Part shown: piece by piece, positions 17,449 to 24,004 of the stretch
Numbering within the stretch: the stretch's first letter is position 1
Layout of the letters: the number at the start of each line of letters is the position of its first letter
NCBI GenBank assembly: GCA_025930495.1
Contig: JAICOU010000007.1
Coordinates: 1 to 39,211, forward strand
Origin: Nitrososphaeraceae archaeon
GTDB taxonomy: Archaea; Thermoproteota; Nitrososphaeria; Nitrososphaerales; Nitrosopumilaceae
Direction of reading: 5' to 3'
Length of the DNA stretch: 39,211 nt
Made by a program: the position numbers and the translations under genes
Notes under the pieces: model-generated
Told to the model about the DNA's origin: nothing
Database searches by the model: none
The model's input: the letters and a program-made list of their open reading frames with translations, nothing else

Positions 17449-19233
17449 ATGTCTATGCTAAAATTTCAGGGCAAAGTTGCTCTAGTAACAGGCAGTGGAA
17501 CTGGAATTGGACAAGCCATTGCTAAAAAATTTATTGAAAACGGTGCCAGTGTAATTATCCTAGGTAGAAGACGAGAGCCATTAGAAGAAACATCAGTAAT
17601 GCTAAAAGAAATAATTTCCAAAGTAAATAGCAGTGCATTTGTAAGAATTTTCTCCGGTGTTGATGTAAGTGATGAAGTTGGAATTAATGATATGTTTGAT
17701 ACAATAAAAAAAGAAAATCTAACAGTTGATTATGTAATTAATAATGCAGGAGTTTCAGGACCTGTCACTTGCTTTGCAAATGCACCACTAGATGAATTCA
17801 AAAGTACAGTTGATATTCACTTGACTGGAACATTTTGGGGCTCAGTTCAAGCACTAAAAGTAATGAAAGAAAATGGAAAGATTGTCACAATTTCAACATT
17901 TTTCACAGAAGAAAGACCACTGGAACAAAGACCATACAGATTTAGAAGCCCATACACTGCATCACAAGGTGCAAAAAACAGACTAGTAGAAGCAATGTCT
18001 TGGGAATTAACAGATAAAAAAATCATATCAATTGGAACAAATCCAGGTCCAGTACATTCAGATAGAATTTACAAGACAGTTTATCCAAAAGCTGCAGCAG
18101 AATTTTTACGAGTGAGTGGCTTTGAGGACTTGACACCAGTTCAAGTCGATGCTGCAAACAAGGAACTATTACCATTATTAGGCGAAGATCAAAATATTAT
18201 AAAAGATGGGATTGTAAAAGCCGCACAAAAACTATCAAAAGATAATGGAAAAGACATTGCAAAACTAACTATTACTCTTGGCAATCTATTAAATAAAATT
18301 CAAAGCATTGCAGAAAAAGTTCAAAACAACACATCACATATGATTGCAGACAAACAATTCTTAGCACAAGAACAAGTTGCAGAATCAGTTTTGAATTTAT
18401 GTGATGATCAAATTGCAAAAATTCTAAACGGCAAAATCATTCCAGGAGACAGAGTATTTTATCCAGTCAAGCCACATATTGGTACTACCACACCAGGGAC
18501 ACACCAGCAAGATTTTACTGGAAGATCAGTAGTCTTTACAATTGATGCAACTGAAAAATCAGATGCAGAGAGAGTTGAATATCTGGCACAGCACGTTACA
18601 AAAAATGGAGGCAAAGTTGCATGTTTTATCTCCGAATCAACTCCAAAAGAATTACAAGAATACATTAGCGGAAAATTTCACTCCCATATAGTAAATCTCA
18701 AGAATCCAGATGAAGTTCAAAGATGGCTAAATACTGCAAAGACTAATCTGGGCAGCATACTAGCAGTAATTCACATCACAGGAAAATTGCCAAACATTAC
18801 AAAACTAACAGAATTATCAAGGGCAAAATGGCAAGAATTAATTGAAAAATTCATCACAACTCCTGCAATAGTTGGACAAAGAGCACTAGAGCAGTTTGTT
18901 CCTGGGGGAGATAAAGACCCACGATTATACAAAGATGCAAAAGGTGCCATGATGATAATTGGACCAGATTTGCCATCAGGTACAAAAGTCACGGGATTGC
19001 AAAGAGCACAAGTAGAGGTATTTCGTGGAGCACTAAGGCCATTTACAACTACAGTAAACCAAGAACTAAGCGATGTACTTGATTCAAAGATTAGAATATT
19101 TTCAATATTTCCAGGTTCAGTTACAGGAATGGAACCAAACAACGAGAGAATTGCCCAAGCGTTAAATTTCCTAGTATCAGATAATGCGGCATCTTCATCT
19201 GAAGTTACATTTTGTGTTGATGAATCAAGATAA
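17449..19233 (+). CDS. Tandem short-chain dehydrogenase/reductase (malonyl-CoA reductase N-half-like)
   Basis: Protein of 594 aa with two SDR domains. SDR1 (about 5-215) has the cofactor loop LVTGSGTGIGQ (12-22), the NNAG motif (98-101), S139 in IVTISTFF, and Y159 in SPYTASQGAKNR. The position that normally holds the catalytic Lys (YxxxK) is Gln163. A helical insert (215-330) then leads to a second, degenerate SDR (about 355-590: GRSVVFTIDATEKSDAERVE; GSVTGMEPNNERIAQALNFL). The order, plus NPGPVHSDRIY against GPIESDRI, recalls the N-terminal half of Chloroflexus malonyl-CoA reductase, which reduces malonic semialdehyde. It may serve the 3-hydroxypropionate arm or another keto/aldehyde reduction. 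TATA-like ATTAAATAAT lies 20-25 bp upstream. The next gene starts 2 bp after the stop. Confidence 0.8.
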   Translation: MSMLKFQGKVALVTGSGTGIGQAIAKKFIENGASVIILGRRREPLEETSVMLKEIISKVNSSAFVRIFSGVDVSDEVGINDMFDTIKKENLTVDYVINNAGVSGPVTCFANAPLDEFKSTVDIHLTGTFWGSVQALKVMKENGKIVTISTFFTEERPLEQRPYRFRSPYTASQGAKNRLVEAMSWELTDKKIISIGTNPGPVHSDRIYKTVYPKAAAEFLRVSGFEDLTPVQVDAANKELLPLLGEDQNIIKDGIVKAAQKLSKDNGKDIAKLTITLGNLLNKIQSIAEKVQNNTSHMIADKQFLAQEQVAESVLNLCDDQIAKILNGKIIPGDRVFYPVKPHIGTTTPGTHQQDFTGRSVVFTIDATEKSDAERVEYLAQHVTKNGGKVACFISESTPKELQEYISGKFHSHIVNLKNPDEVQRWLNTAKTNLGSILAVIHITGKLPNITKLTELSRAKWQELIEKFITTPAIVGQRALEQFVPGGDKDPRLYKDAKGAMMIIGPDLPSGTKVTGLQRAQVEVFRGALRPFTTTVNQELSDVLDSKIRIFSIFPGSVTGMEPNNERIAQALNFLVSDNAASSSEVTFCVDESR

Positions 19234-19235
19234 GG

Positions 19236-19688
19236 ATGAAAAAATTCTCTGAGTTCAAAGTCGGAGATGAGTTTTTTTCAACATGCAGCATTTCAGAAAA
19301 AGAACTAACAGAATATCTAAAGTTTTCTAGAATAAAAAATGCGTTTTTAGAAGATATGCAAAATACAAAACAAAAACTAGTTTCAGGCAGAGCCATACTA
19401 TCAAGAATGGAGGGTGAATTTACCAGACTGAGCCAAATTTATGGAAATTACATCATATTTGTTGGAACTGATGGAGATTCAAAGTGGGAGAATAGAAGTA
19501 GTAGATTTCTAAAACCATTGTACACAGATGATGTATTGAAGATAAAATTCACCGTATCTGTAAAAGAAGACATTGATGAAGAGTTTGGAAAAATTGCAAT
19601 AGACTATGAAGGAACAAAGCAAGACGGGGAGATTGTAGTAATATCAAAAAGAAACTGGTATCGAATTAAAAAAACAATATCAAGATAG
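19236..19688 (+). CDS. MaoC-like hot-dog-fold protein
   Basis: Protein of 150 aa. The opening FSEFKVGDEFFSTCSISEKE and the strand-rich end (LKPLYTDDVLKIKFTVSVKE, VVISKRNWYRI) fit a single MaoC/hot-dog domain, a fold used by acyl-CoA hydratases and thioesterases. The D-x-N-x2-H hydratase motif expected after the first strand-helix unit is not visible; that place reads KFSRIKNAFLEDMQN, so it may be non-catalytic or have changed chemistry. It starts 2 bp after the tandem-SDR gene and is surely co-expressed with it, suggesting acyl-CoA or semialdehyde metabolism. Confidence 0.6.
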   Translation: MKKFSEFKVGDEFFSTCSISEKELTEYLKFSRIKNAFLEDMQNTKQKLVSGRAILSRMEGEFTRLSQIYGNYIIFVGTDGDSKWENRSSRFLKPLYTDDVLKIKFTVSVKEDIDEEFGKIAIDYEGTKQDGEIVVISKRNWYRIKKTISR

Positions 19689-19711
19689 ATGTTACTAATG
19701 AAAACAAGAAA

Positions 19712-19724
19712 TTTTTTAAATAAT
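19712..19724 (+). promoter_or_regulatory. Candidate TATA box for the 42-aa gene
   Basis: TTTTTTAAATAAT is centred about 25 bp before the ATG at 19744, the distance expected for a leaderless archaeal mRNA. Confidence 0.5.
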
Positions 19725-19743
19725 ATCATATCAGAAATGTCAT

Positions 19744-19872
19744 ATGTATGATGATTCCATCAAAGCACTAATCACATTAGATGTGAAAAATGCTCGTCTT
19801 AAAATGGGATTACCTAAGTTAGAGTTAGCTAGTTTTGGAGGTCCCATATCAAGAAGAGATGCTCTACTGTAA
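19744..19872 (+). CDS. Small protein of 42 aa
   Basis: ATG at 19744, TAA at 19870-19872. The peptide starts MYDDSIKALITLDVKNARLK, with one amphipathic helix, and ends SFGGPISRRDALL. A well-placed TATA box supports transcription from the first base of the ATG. No family is recognised. It is the only convincing coding piece between the hot-dog gene and the TauE-like gene. Confidence 0.5.
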   Translation: MYDDSIKALITLDVKNARLKMGLPKLELASFGGPISRRDALL

Positions 19873-20012
19873 CTTGAACTAATTCTCCATATGCGTGCTG
19901 ATTATACAAGATATGACACATATTGTGATAATAGATAAAGTGTATGTTGTGATATGCAACAGACAAATAATTTTGTAGTAATGGTTTAATGCAATAATCA
20001 GATTCATAATGT

Positions 20013-20102
20013 ATGAGCCTGGATTGCAACTGTACCATCAATGATTATGGAGAGTTACTCCAAGAATGTGATGGACATAGAGAAGCTAATTTTATGAAAT
20101 AG
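20013..20102 (+). CDS. Possible 29-aa Cys/His peptide
   Basis: ATG to TAG frame encoding MSLDCNCTINDYGELLQECD followed by GHREANFMK. The C-x-C, a later Cys and a His three residues on could bind a metal. It is very short and could be chance, or a remnant. Confidence 0.25.
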   Translation: MSLDCNCTINDYGELLQECDGHREANFMK

Positions 20103-20104
20103 AT

Positions 20105-20237
20105 TCCATCTCTTTTTGAATTTATGATGCCCCCTCAAAAGTGGAGGCAAATGAAATGTGCTAACTAGTTTATGTGAGCTATTTGGCTTCCAGCTAACAC
20201 CGCGAGATGTCCCTGACTCAATGAGGGCTCCATACAA
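20105..20237. other. GC-elevated patch with short inverted repeats
   Basis: This stretch is richer in GC than the AT-rich flanks. It contains CCTC/GAGG around AAAAGTG, AGCT/AGCT around a loop of about 11 nt, and CCCT/AGGG around nine bases (20208-20224). On the minus strand a TTTTTTATTA box (about 20247-20256) precedes it. It could be a small RNA gene or decayed coding DNA (the minus strand is open for 60 codons); the signals are weak. Confidence 0.25.
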
Positions 20238-20379
20238 AACACAGTAATAAAAAACAGAGGTAGAAAAAAATCACTTTTTGGTTAACACTTGCAATATAGT
20301 TTTAATTTTGATATAAAAAATTTATAAAATTTAGCAAGATATTAAAAATATTGTCAATTTTCTGGATAATTTTGGAATG

Positions 20380-20509
20380 CTAGTCTTCTGATTCTTCGTA
20401 TTTTTCATCTTGTTCATAATTTTCTTTGAGATCTAGCTGGTGATCTTCTTCTTTCAACTCTTCTTGTTCTACTTTTTTCCATTTTTTTCTATCTCTTTTT
20501 CTTTACCAT
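20380..20509 (-). pseudogene. Possible frameshifted small charged protein
   Basis: On the minus strand, ATG at 20507-20509 starts MVKKKR and meets TAG at once. One base off, the frame continues as KKWKKVEQEELKEEDHQLDL and on through an Asp/Glu/Tyr-rich tail to TAG at 20380-20382. Removing one A from an A-run would join them into a lysine-then-acidic peptide of about 42 aa. This could be a broken gene, a sequencing indel, or chance in purine-rich DNA. Confidence 0.25.
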
Positions 20510-20584
20510 GTCATATTACAGCAAAACCAAACATATTAGAGAATTCATAATTTCTAACTTTGATAGTCTTAAGAGATAATAACT

Positions 20585-21355
20585 CTAACCACCAATTAGT
20601 AGATTCTCAGATACTGAATCAAAAAACAGCTTTATTGCAGCTATGATAATTATTGTAGAGACCAAAATTTGCAAAGATCTCTCTTTGATATCCAAAGAAA
20701 GTCGTGCACCGATTATTCCGCCAATAAATGCACCTGCAGCTAGTAAACCTGCCTGGAGAAAATCAGGATGACCCAATATGCTATGAGTAATAATACCAGA
20801 TAGAGAGGCAAAGAGCAAAATAAATTGTGATGTAGGTGCTGCATTTTTCATAGTCATTCCAATTCCGACTACCATTAATGGCACAAAGATTATCCCTCCA
20901 CCTATTCCAAAAAATGATGAGATTATTCCAGCAAAAAAGCTTGCAGCCATAACAAAGACAATCATTTGCTTTGTGAGATTTTTTTCTTTGGTCTCAATTT
21001 TTTTTCTCATAAAGATATAGACTGCACATGAGATCAACACCAATCCAAATAATATTCTGAATATTGCAGGAGTGACATCACTTGAGATAAAGGCTCCCAA
21101 GACAGTTCCAGGGATGCACAGTAATCCAAGCTTTAATCCAAGGGAATAGTCAATTCTTTTTTGACGCGAATATGAAACTGTAGAACCTACTGCATTGCTA
21201 AAAGCTGCAAAAAGACTATTGCTTGCAGCTAGTGTTGGTGAAAAACCAAAAAATGTCAAGACAGGTACAACTATAATTCCTCCACCAAGACCTATCATAG
21301 AACCTAGTATTCCAGCTGCAAACCCTAATGGAATTAACCATAGTTGATCAATCAT
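20585..21355 (-). CDS. TauE/SafE-family anion exporter
   Basis: Polytopic membrane protein of 256 aa with about eight hydrophobic segments in two homologous halves. Each half carries the family's glycine-rich motif: MIGLGGGIIVVPVLTFFG in the first and FFGIGGGIIFVPLMVVG in the second. TauE/SafE proteins are permeases thought to export sulfite, sulfoacetate or related anions; the substrate here is unknown. The upstream genes on the same strand (an anchored protein, then DUF192) are spaced by about 40 bp, so a three-gene unit is possible. The ATG at 21353-21355 gives the usual short N-terminus. Confidence 0.9.
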   Translation of the reverse strand: MIDQLWLIPLGFAAGILGSMIGLGGGIIVVPVLTFFGFSPTLAASNSLFAAFSNAVGSTVSYSRQKRIDYSLGLKLGLLCIPGTVLGAFISSDVTPAIFRILFGLVLISCAVYIFMRKKIETKEKNLTKQMIVFVMAASFFAGIISSFFGIGGGIIFVPLMVVGIGMTMKNAAPTSQFILLFASLSGIITHSILGHPDFLQAGLLAAGAFIGGIIGARLSLDIKERSLQILVSTIIIIAAIKLFFDSVSENLLIGG

Positions 21356-21395
21356 GATACACTCCAGCCATACACACTATATGCATATCTTGAAT

Positions 21396-22136
21396 CTAGT
21401 TTGATATGATGAATTTCCAAAGATATCCTTCGGTATTTGTGGTGACTTCTAAGATTAGTTGTTTTTGAGCAAAGCCGGTAATCTTGGAGCTACTGGTGGT
21501 GCCAGTTGCCTCTCGATGATGAGATTTTGTAGCATCAACCCAAGAAGAAACTGATTCAAGATCTCCGGGTTTTTGGTCCTGCCAGCAGTCACACACAAGT
21601 GATGCCGCCATGACTTGATAAATTATCTTAATATTATCTAGATTAGACATGTCAAGATCTGTTTGGATTATCCCCAATACTGCGCTAGGTGAATCCATGC
21701 TGCCAACCATGTGGATATTTCCAAGAAACTTGCCGTCTGAATCTTTTAGTTCAGTTGATGTACAGTATTCAATGGAGTTTTGTTTCTCAACATCATTATA
21801 GAAAGCGCAATATTTTGCAATAGAGCCTCCTGAGATTTTTAATGCACTAGACATGGAGATTCCTTTTGCAGCAAGTGATGATTTCATAAGAGAGTTTGAG
21901 TCAACATATGAAAAGTCAATTGGTGTGATTGGAATTGGAACTGCAGTATTGTTAGTTGGAATTGCAGTTTCATTTGTTAGGTTTTCTCTGATTGGAATTG
22001 GTTCAGTTACTGGTTTTTCATTTATTGGTTTTTCAGTTATGACGATTGGTTTTTGATTCATAGGAATTAGTATAGTCATTAAAATTATTGTAATAGTAAT
22101 TCCAAAAATAACAGGTATGAGAATTTTCTTGTTCAT
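21396..22136 (-). CDS. Membrane-anchored extracellular hypothetical protein
   Basis: Protein of 246 aa with an N-terminal anchor (about 5-25, ILIPVIFGITITIILMTILI). A Pro/Thr/Asn/Glu-rich spacer follows (about 28-70, with repeated EKPIN/EKPVT and ENLTNETAIPTNNTAVP) with potential N-glycosylation sites. The outer domain (about 75-246) contains four Cys in AKYCAFYN, IEYCTST and LVCDCWQ, probably two disulfides. No enzymatic motif is recognised; it is likely an outer-face binding protein. It lies 40 bp upstream of the TauE-like gene and 43 bp downstream of the DUF192 gene. Confidence 0.65.
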   Translation of the reverse strand: MNKKILIPVIFGITITIILMTILIPMNQKPIVITEKPINEKPVTEPIPIRENLTNETAIPTNNTAVPIPITPIDFSYVDSNSLMKSSLAAKGISMSSALKISGGSIAKYCAFYNDVEKQNSIEYCTSTELKDSDGKFLGNIHMVGSMDSPSAVLGIIQTDLDMSNLDNIKIIYQVMAASLVCDCWQDQKPGDLESVSSWVDATKSHHREATGTTSSSKITGFAQKQLILEVTTNTEGYLWKFIISN

Positions 22137-22179
22137 TTTATTTGGTTGAATTATTATTATAACATAAGGTTTTGCAATT

Positions 22180-22671
22180 CTAAATGGAAATTATATTTAG
22201 CTTTGAGTCTTTTGTGATATGGAATTTATCAACAAATCCAGAAGTCACTTCTAAAATGTATAGAGATTCACCATCAGGGGTGATGCTTTGACAGGTCATA
22301 GTTTCAAGGGCAGTCTTGCATGGAGGAATATTTTTTTCAATATGGATGATGTTGCCGTCTTTATCAAACCAGATCATATCTAGTGGAAATTGCATGTTTA
22401 GCATCCAAAGCGAGTAAATGCCTGCTTTGTCAAAAACAAAGATCATCCCTTGGTTGTATGGCAATTGGTCCTGAAACATCAAGCCACGTACACGTCTTGG
22501 CTCAGTATCGGCAATTTGTACTTCCAATGGAATATCATCTATTTTGATAGTGCCTCTTGGAAATTCAACTGATTCTAGCTTGCTGTCACTTGGGATAGAC
22601 ATTATTCCTACAACGCCGATAATTGCCGCGGCAATTACCACTGGAATTAGAATCTGGGTTCGGGTTGCCAT
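22180..22671 (-). CDS. DUF192-family exported protein
   Basis: Protein of 163 aa. An N-terminal hydrophobic segment (about 7-26) is a signal or anchor. The DUF192 domain follows and is clear: VQIADTEPRRVRGLMFQ, then MIFVFDKAGIYSLWMLNMQF, then PLDMIWFDKDGNIIHIEKNI, the most conserved stretch of the family. Two Cys (PPCKTALETMTCQS) could make a disulfide. DUF192 domains are extracytoplasmic and their function is unknown. The gene leads a group with the anchored protein and the TauE-like transporter. Confidence 0.9.
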   Translation of the reverse strand: MATRTQILIPVVIAAAIIGVVGIMSIPSDSKLESVEFPRGTIKIDDIPLEVQIADTEPRRVRGLMFQDQLPYNQGMIFVFDKAGIYSLWMLNMQFPLDMIWFDKDGNIIHIEKNIPPCKTALETMTCQSITPDGESLYILEVTSGFVDKFHITKDSKLNIISI

Positions 22672-22735
22672 GAAAAGAGTAATTTTTTCCTTTTAAAAAA
22701 TATATCATATGGGTGAGGAAAACAGAGTTTAGAAT

Positions 22736-22984
22736 CTAGTTTCCATCAAGAATTGATTGAAGTTTTTCTATGACAATATTGTGAATTATGATTTCCATTG
22801 GAACTAATGAATTAATTACTATTTTTTGATTGTCTTTAATTGCTTTTTGCAATCTTTCTCTAATTTCTTGATCTTCAAAGATTTGCTGTTTTAACGAAAA
22901 TGCTTCTTTTTGGTTCTTGACATAAATTTGGAGCCAATAATAGCCTGTTTGACTATCGTCTATTTTTATTTCAGTTATCTTCAT
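22736..22984 (-). CDS. Small hypothetical protein (82 aa)
   Basis: Soluble protein with a beta-rich start (MKITEIKIDDSQTGYYWLQI) and a helix-rich middle (KEAFSLKQQIFEDQEIRERL), then another strand and helix. No family recognised. ATG at 22982-22984 is preferred; an in-frame TTG five codons upstream would add MRNNA. It lies between the zinc-ribbon gene and the DUF192 gene on the same strand. Confidence 0.55.
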   Translation of the reverse strand: MKITEIKIDDSQTGYYWLQIYVKNQKEAFSLKQQIFEDQEIRERLQKAIKDNQKIVINSLVPMEIIIHNIVIEKLQSILDGN

Positions 22985-23058
22985 GGCATTATTTCTCAAA
23001 TTACTATTTTAACTATAGTTTACCAAATCAAAATGCCTCTAGCAAACCACAAGAAGAT

Positions 23059-23202
23059 TTATTCGGTTTTGAATTTCAAATTACAGGTAGGACAAAACCA
23101 AGTTATCGTTTCACCTTGTTCTCTAAACATCATTCCAAAACATTTAGGACACTGCCCAATTTCTTCGCTCACAAATTTTCTAAATTTAGTACAGACATAC
23201 AT
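23059..23202 (-). CDS. Small zinc-ribbon protein (47 aa)
   Basis: The C-terminal part has two zinc knuckles, QCPKCFGMMF and WFCPTCNLKF, in the order of a zinc ribbon. I choose the ATG giving MYVCTKFRKFVSEEIGQCPK because the frame upstream (23 more codons to 23271) is hydrophobic and unlike the ribbon. Function unknown; small zinc-ribbon proteins are a recurring theme in this window. Confidence 0.6.
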   Translation of the reverse strand: MYVCTKFRKFVSEEIGQCPKCFGMMFREQGETITWFCPTCNLKFKTE

Positions 23203-23506
23203 AAGTATTTCAAAAAAAATGATACAACGAGGAAACAATGGAAATTCAAAACGAATTTTGAGTGCTTCCACCCTTTTCGTCTCTTTTCCTTACTGTCTTC
23301 CAGCTGTGACAGTTCCTCGTCGAATATGCTACAACTGGATGATATTAAAGTGATTTGGCATAAATTCATTACATTTGACAAGAGAAAGATAAGATATTCA
23401 AATAAATGTAAATATAATACATTAGAGTAATTATTTACAATTTTTAATAGAAAATATATCAAAAACTACATTGAATAAAGATCAATATCATAAATTTTCA
23501 GGTTAA
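23203..23506. other. Interval without a clear gene
   Basis: Overlapping open frames on both strands look like chance products of Lys/Phe-rich DNA. The one visible structure is an inverted repeat ACTGTC/GACAGT around a 10-nt loop at 23292-23313. Nothing else is seen. Confidence 0.4.
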
Positions 23507-23517
23507 TTTTTAAATAG
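23507..23517 (+). promoter_or_regulatory. TATA box of the structured RNA
   Basis: TTTTTAAATAG on the plus strand, centred about 28 bp before 23540, where a hairpin-led structured segment begins. Confidence 0.6.
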
Positions 23518-23539
23518 TTAAACTTCTTATACAGACTAT

Positions 23540-23660
23540 GTCGATAAGTGTTTCGACTGAATAAACTGCGTGACCCTGCAGAACGAAAAAGGCAATCAGG
23601 CGTTTAACGTCCTGACCACGAGAGGAAATCTCTCTATGTTCTGCAATTAAGGGTTACGCC
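23540..23660 (+). ncRNA. Candidate structured non-coding RNA, family unknown
   Basis: A GC-rich island in AT-rich DNA that folds convincingly by eye. The 5' end has a hairpin GTCGA/TCGAC (23540-23557). A long closing helix pairs GCGTGACCCT (23568-23577) with AGGGTTACGC (23650-23659), nine Watson-Crick pairs plus one G-U that fixes the plus strand. It continues, after a 5-nt bulge AATTA, as GCAGAAC (23578-23584) with GTTCTGC (23638-23644). Inside are two hairpins: TCAGG/CCTGA (23596-23615) and GAGAG/CTCTC with loop GAAAT (23620-23634), making a three-way junction. A TATA box 28 bp upstream and a T-run right after the helix give it its own transcription unit. It does not match 5S, SRP, RNase P or tRNA as I know them. 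Confidence 0.7.
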
Positions 23661-23670
23661 TTTTTGTTTT
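23661..23670 (+). terminator. T-run terminator of the structured RNA
   Basis: TTTTTGTTTT follows the closing helix of the RNA by one base, typical of archaeal termination at T-rich sequence. Confidence 0.55.
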
Positions 23671-23850
23671 CTAGAATCAAAATCATATCATCTCAAAAGG
23701 ACATAATGATGTATTGTAGCTCAAGATTCTAATCTACAAGATGCATGTTTGTAATCCTAGCAAAGACAAGAATCTCAGAATAATTGAAAGGTTTTCCTAA
23801 AAATAATAATCAAAGATCTATTTTTATGCTAGAAACGCGTAATAGTATTT

Positions 23851-23952
23851 GGAAAGCTGACACAATTTCCTATTGTCAAATGTTGGCATCAGTTTGCTGG
23901 CCTTTGCTTACTGCAGGGCTATGCAAAGGTTGATCCGCAAAAGTCAGCTTCC
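23851..23952. ncRNA. Second candidate structured RNA segment
   Basis: Another GC-elevated segment with nested pairing. An outer helix pairs GGAAAGCTGAC (23851-23861) with GTCAGCTTCC (23943-23952), with one bulged A. Inside are a hairpin ACAAT/ATTGT (23862-23876) and a longer arm GG-C-ATCA (23885-23891) with TGATCC (23931-23936), topped by CCTTTGC/GCAAAGG (23901-23907/23923-23929). The pairs are all Watson-Crick, so the strand is not fixed. A plus-strand TATA-like CTATTTTTAT lies at 23818-23827; on the minus strand it would be in the 3' region of the MFS gene. No T-run follows. No known RNA family recognised. Confidence 0.5.
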
Positions 23953-24004
23953 CACCTTTACAATGAGATTTCTAAATTAGTACAATTCAAAAAATAAAAT
24001 ACAA

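Larger units (their letters stand above)
19873..20584. other. Gene-poor interval of about 700 bp
   Basis: No confident gene is present. The first 140 bp is AT-rich with no clear ORF. A 29-aa Cys/His-bearing frame (20013-20102) and a GC-elevated patch with short inverted repeats (20105-20237) follow. From 20238 to 20379 the sequence is AT-rich and empty, then a charged, apparently frameshifted frame lies on the minus strand (20380-20509). The segment 20510-20584 is downstream of the TauE-like gene and shows nothing. Confidence 0.5.

Noticed and set aside
19829-20041. 70-codon minus-strand frame
   Set aside because: Overlaps the better-supported 42-aa gene and its His/Tyr-rich translation has no motif.
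20055-20237. 60-codon minus-strand frame MYGALIESGTSRG...
   Set aside because: No recognisable domain and the region has RNA-like short repeats; kept only as a GC-elevated patch.
23116-23462. Overlapping open frames on both strands near the zinc-ribbon gene
   Set aside because: Phe/Lys/Ser-rich translations without motif; they arise from AT-rich DNA around the zinc-ribbon gene.
23540-23660. Structured RNA as 5S rRNA
   Set aside because: The conserved 5S loops are absent, and the arms are too short.
23851-23952. Second folded RNA as a tRNA or H/ACA guide
   Set aside because: No TPsiC-like GGTTCRAATCC, no cloverleaf spacing, and no ACA box three bases after the stem.
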